Positions 61,419 through 64,000 of a DNA stretch of 64,000 bases are shown here, piece by piece. The notes beneath the pieces were generated by a model, which searched no databases, was not told the origin of the DNA, and saw nothing but the letters and a program-made list of their open reading frames with translations. The stretch comes from Raffaelea ambrosiae (taxonomy: Eukaryota > Ascomycota > Sordariomycetes > Ophiostomatales > Ophiostomataceae), in contig PCDI01000001.1 in the NCBI GenBank assembly GCA_002778195.1, positions 3,116,857 to 3,180,856 on the forward strand, read 5' to 3'. The stretch's first letter is position 1, and each line of letters begins with the position of its first letter. A program made the translations under genes and the position numbers.

Positions 61419-61775
61419 TTAGTCCTGGGACCGGTTGGCAAAGTACGAGCGAGGATGTTTGGGGGCTTCGGCTTTGAGGGCCTCGCGAGCTGCCTTTTCT
61501 TTGGCCTTGATGGCGGGACGCGAGAGGCTGAAGAACAGAAACATGGCTGCCACCAGCATCGGCACGACAACGATGCCAAACCCGGCGTAGCTGGCAAGGT
61601 ACTCGACTGGGTCGTCTTCCTAGAGGTTGGGCTCAGGCTGGCCGGTGCTATCGGCGCCGCCACCCGTGGTCGTCGTCTTGGGGAAGCCTGTCAGACCCAT
61701 GGCGGGACTGGCAATGTTGAGGAGAAATGCGAGGCTCATGAAGAGGGAGCCGAGACTGCGGATAGTGGACGACAT
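61419..61775 (-). pseudogene. Small one-TM membrane protein with an in-frame TAG at codon 52
   Basis: ATG 61775 opens a frame of 118 codons closing at TAA 61419, interrupted only by TAG at 61620-61622. Codons 1-51 encode a hydrophobic N-terminus (SLFMSLAFLLNIASPAMG) resembling a signal peptide and a Thr/Gly-rich spacer. After the TAG the same frame gives EDDPVEYLASYAGFG, a transmembrane stretch (IVVVPMLVAAMFLFF) and a basic/Ala-Glu tail (KAKEKAAREALKAEAPK). The leader holds a 64-nt intron (61880-61817, GTAAGC...ACAG), which suggests a genuine transcript. I do not recognise the family. A splice from a weak GTCTGA donor (phase 1) to CCCAG could bypass the TAG but would remove the spacer. It could also be a nonsense-mutated gene or an edited or read-through codon. 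Confidence 0.6.
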
Positions 61776-61816
61776 TGTCGATGAGGAAACGGGAGGATGG
61801 GGGTGGACTTGGTATT

Positions 61817-61880
61817 CTGTTGAAGAGTGTCAGTTCATCGGATTTTCCCAGGACAGACAAGAGAATATTTGCCAGCTTAC
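61817..61880 (-). other. Probable 5' UTR intron of the small membrane-protein gene
   Basis: On the minus strand a GTAAGC donor, a GAACTGAC branch-like site and a CAACAG acceptor delimit 64 nt, starting about 105 bp upstream of the ATG. Length and signals match the other introns in the window. Confidence 0.55.
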
Positions 61881-62496
61881 CTGTAGTTGGTTGTAGGGGT
61901 GATAAATATATGGCCCGGTATGATGATGGTGGTAAGGCAGGAAATGGTTTATGTGGACTGGCATATGGCGTGGAAGTGTGATGAAGGGGGGGGGGAACAG
62001 AGAGAATTGGAATTTGGACAAGGATAAGACGAGAAAAAGGGAAAAATCATAGAGCCAGTGGCATCATAAACAGATACACATATCTTGAGAGGCGTTCCTG
62101 CCTTCCTGAAACGCTGGCAGTTACTGTATGAGGCAATCGCGATGGGGGCAGGTCCAACATGGCCACATGGGGAAAGTCCAGCTGAAGTAGGTTGGGAGAG
62201 GGTCGCCAGCCAACCAAAGTTGTAAACGGAAAGAAGAAAGAGGAAATCAGCAGAGCATGGCAAGAGCTGCTGCTGCCGCTGGTAGCGTGACGCTGTAGTT
62301 GGGTCATGATAGGTTTCTATTTCAACGTACATGTATATATTGATACAACCAATAGCAAAAGGGTATTTCGAATGTGCCTCCCGTGTGACAACATGATAAT
62401 AATAATACAAAGGAGTCCGAGCTATGCTTCTCGTGTCTTCTTTTCTTGATCCTTGATTGTTTTGGGTTTCCATTGCCCATTGTTCATTGTCCTAAT
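61881..62496. other. Intergenic region between tandem minus-strand genes
   Basis: It holds the 3' UTR of the rhodopsin-fold gene and the promoter of the small membrane-protein gene. No other gene is seen. Confidence 0.55.
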
Positions 62497-64000
62497 TCAA
62501 TGCCTCCTTCCGCTCTTCAGCCCAAAACTCGACCGCTGCTCCTTGACCACCTTGCCCCGGTCACTGCTCCGACACGGTGAGTGGTTGTGGCCGTGGAACC
62601 ACGACGTGGATGCCAGAGGCGCGATGCTGTTGGACGGCGACCCGCTGTCGACACCACCACCACCACTAGGGACAACACCGGTGTCGCTGCCCAAAGACCC
62701 AGACGTGTCTTGCCGGTTGATTGCGCTCGGCCGTCCCGGTCTGTTCTGCGTCAGGAAGTAGTTCCCCTTGTTGGCGCCCTCGACGACCTCGTCCGCCGAC
62801 ACGTCCGAGCCGTCCTCGCTCCGCCGCCGCCGCTCCTCCTCAGTGATGTGCAGCTCCACCTCCTTGGTGATGTAGCCCAGCGATGTCTTGCCGGAACTGC
62901 TGCCCTGGCTCTTTTGCGGGTGGTGTCGGTGGTTGTCGCTGTCGCCGCCGCCGCCGCCGCTTTCGAGGTCCAAGCCGAAATGCCGGGCACCACCCGAGGC
63001 GGAGTTCTGTTGTCCCAAGGGCTGCCATGGTATCGTCTGGTCCGGAGCATCAAGAGGTTTGGGTGGTAGCTCCTGCTGCTGCTGCTGCTGCTGCTGATCC
63101 TGGCTGTAGATGCGCTCCTCGCTCTCGTTGAACGTGATGTTCGTAATCGGGTGGACCGACCGCGGGCCCATCCCGCGGCGCGGGTTCTTGTCTTCCAGGA
63201 CGAACGCGGGACCGCGAAACCCACCCGAGGCGCTCTTGTCGCCCGAGCCGCGTCCGGAGCGGCCGCCGCTGCTGCGTATGCTGTCCAGGCCGAGAATGCC
63301 CCAGCGACGGACCAAGGGGAAGATCATGGGGAGATTGGATGTGATGACAGCCACAAAGGTCTCGCGACAGGCCCAGGAGCCGGCCTGTTGGGCGCCGGTG
63401 ACGGGGTTCTAAAAGACACAGGAGATGTTAGAAGTCGCCTCACATGGCAGAAGAATTGGAGGGGGGGCCTTACGGTGATGATGAGAACACAGCGCAGGAT
63501 GCCGGCCATAGTGACAAAAATGCCACCCGAAAACAGAATGGTCAAGCCAATCTTCTTGATGGGTGGCATGCTGGTCTGCCATAGCATGGGCAGCGGAATG
63601 GACATGAGATACATGTCGGTTAGGACGTTGAGGACGACGGTAACAAAGATGTCGATCCGGGAAATGGCCGGTTGGCAGGAGACTGGAGAGGAACAAAAAG
63701 TTAGTATCTTGGGAAATAAAGAATAGCATAAAAATTTGCGAGAACAAAAACGTACGGCCCGGGTCCGGGTAGATTTGCCAGTTCTTGGACATGGGCCGGC
63801 AGCCCAGAAGAATAGAGAGGAGAACAGCCACCCAGGTGGTAAAAATTAACACAAAGCCAACGTAGATGCGCATATGATAGTTGAGGCCGTCTGTTAGGCG
63901 GAGGTAGAACGTGCACATGGATGCCTTGAGGATCCAGAGCAAAAAGGTGTACGTGGACCAGCCGGCCACTTGTGTTTTAGAGCCATTGACACTGTGGAAG
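62497..64000 (-). CDS. Pth11-like rhodopsin-fold integral membrane protein, 5' end beyond the window
   Basis: Partial gene on the minus strand with exons at more than 64000 to 63756, 63682-63474 and 63408-62497. Introns (73 and 65 nt) use GTACGT/GTAAGG donors and CAG/TAG acceptors and keep frame. The visible part holds the last five of seven membrane helices of the fungal rhodopsin/SAT4 superfamily (WSTYTFLLWILKASMCTFYLRL, the CQPAISRIDIFVTVVLNVLTDMY loop-helix, PMLW, WACRETFVAVITSNLPMIFPLVRRW). A long cytosolic C-terminal tail of about 280 residues follows, with a poly-Gln run (about residue 90 of the last exon), an acidic/Arg patch and Gly runs. Relatives include Pth11-type receptors and many uncharacterised proteins. 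I see no CFEM domain, but the N-terminus is missing. Ligand and role are unknown. Confidence 0.85.

Overview
The window is nuclear DNA of a filamentous ascomycete, most likely a Sordariomycete. The evidence is GC-rich codon-biased exons, short GT-AG introns (about 60-145 nt) with CTAAC/CTGAC-type branch sites, and a fungal gene set: a ChAPs/exomer subunit, a Hir3-type protein, a TRI12-type efflux pump, a Prm10/ThrE-like membrane protein and a Pth11-like rhodopsin-fold protein. The order or genus cannot be fixed from sequence alone. No rRNA, tRNA, CRISPR array or recognisable transposon was found.

Layout. 1-7.9 kb: gene-poor DNA with minisatellites and one ambiguous base at the end of a C homopolymer. 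8.3-10.5 kb (+): bHLH regulator with an SREBP-type Tyr in the basic region and a probable 1.1-kb first intron. 10.5-16.6 kb: no supported gene, but a recurrent word TACGAGTA/TACTCGTA. 16.6-19.9 kb (+): large Prm10/ThrE-like (DUF1212) membrane protein. 19.9-26.2 kb: polypyrimidine and tandem-repeat-rich DNA. 26.3-28.7 kb (+): low-complexity, poly-Gln protein. 29.2-31.4 kb (-): alpha-glucoside/sugar-type MFS transporter interrupted by one in-frame TAG. 32.0-34.3 kb (-): six-exon TRI12-type efflux transporter. 37.0-38.0 kb (-): small acidic, probably nuclear protein. 41.2-45.0 kb (+): Msb3/Gyp3-like TBC Rab-GAP. 45.8-48.5 kb (-): ChAPs (Bch1/Bud7) exomer protein. 49.2-56.7 kb (+): Hir3-like histone-transcription regulator whose start codon appears to be cut off from the rest by an intron. 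57.4-57.9 kb (-): coactosin. 58.9-59.6 kb (+): E2 ubiquitin-conjugating enzyme. 60.6-61.1 kb (+): GFA-family zinc protein. 61.4-61.8 kb (-): small one-TM protein, again with an in-frame TAG. 62.5-64.0 kb (-): rhodopsin-fold membrane protein running off the window.

How the genes relate. Most are unlinked housekeeping genes: trafficking (TBC, exomer), chromatin (Hir3-like), actin (coactosin) and ubiquitin (E2). The two MFS genes are tandem and co-directional but are not an obvious cluster. The ChAPs and Hir3-like genes share a 0.66-kb divergent promoter.

The most notable observation is that two otherwise coherent genes (29198-31388 and 61419-61775) each carry a single in-frame TAG with coding sequence continuing in the same frame. 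In Sordariomycetes this pattern can reflect A-to-I mRNA editing of UAG to UGG during sexual development. Ordinary nonsense mutation, cryptic splicing or sequence error remain open. Exon boundaries are read by eye from splice signals and reading frame; no alignment or RNA data were available.
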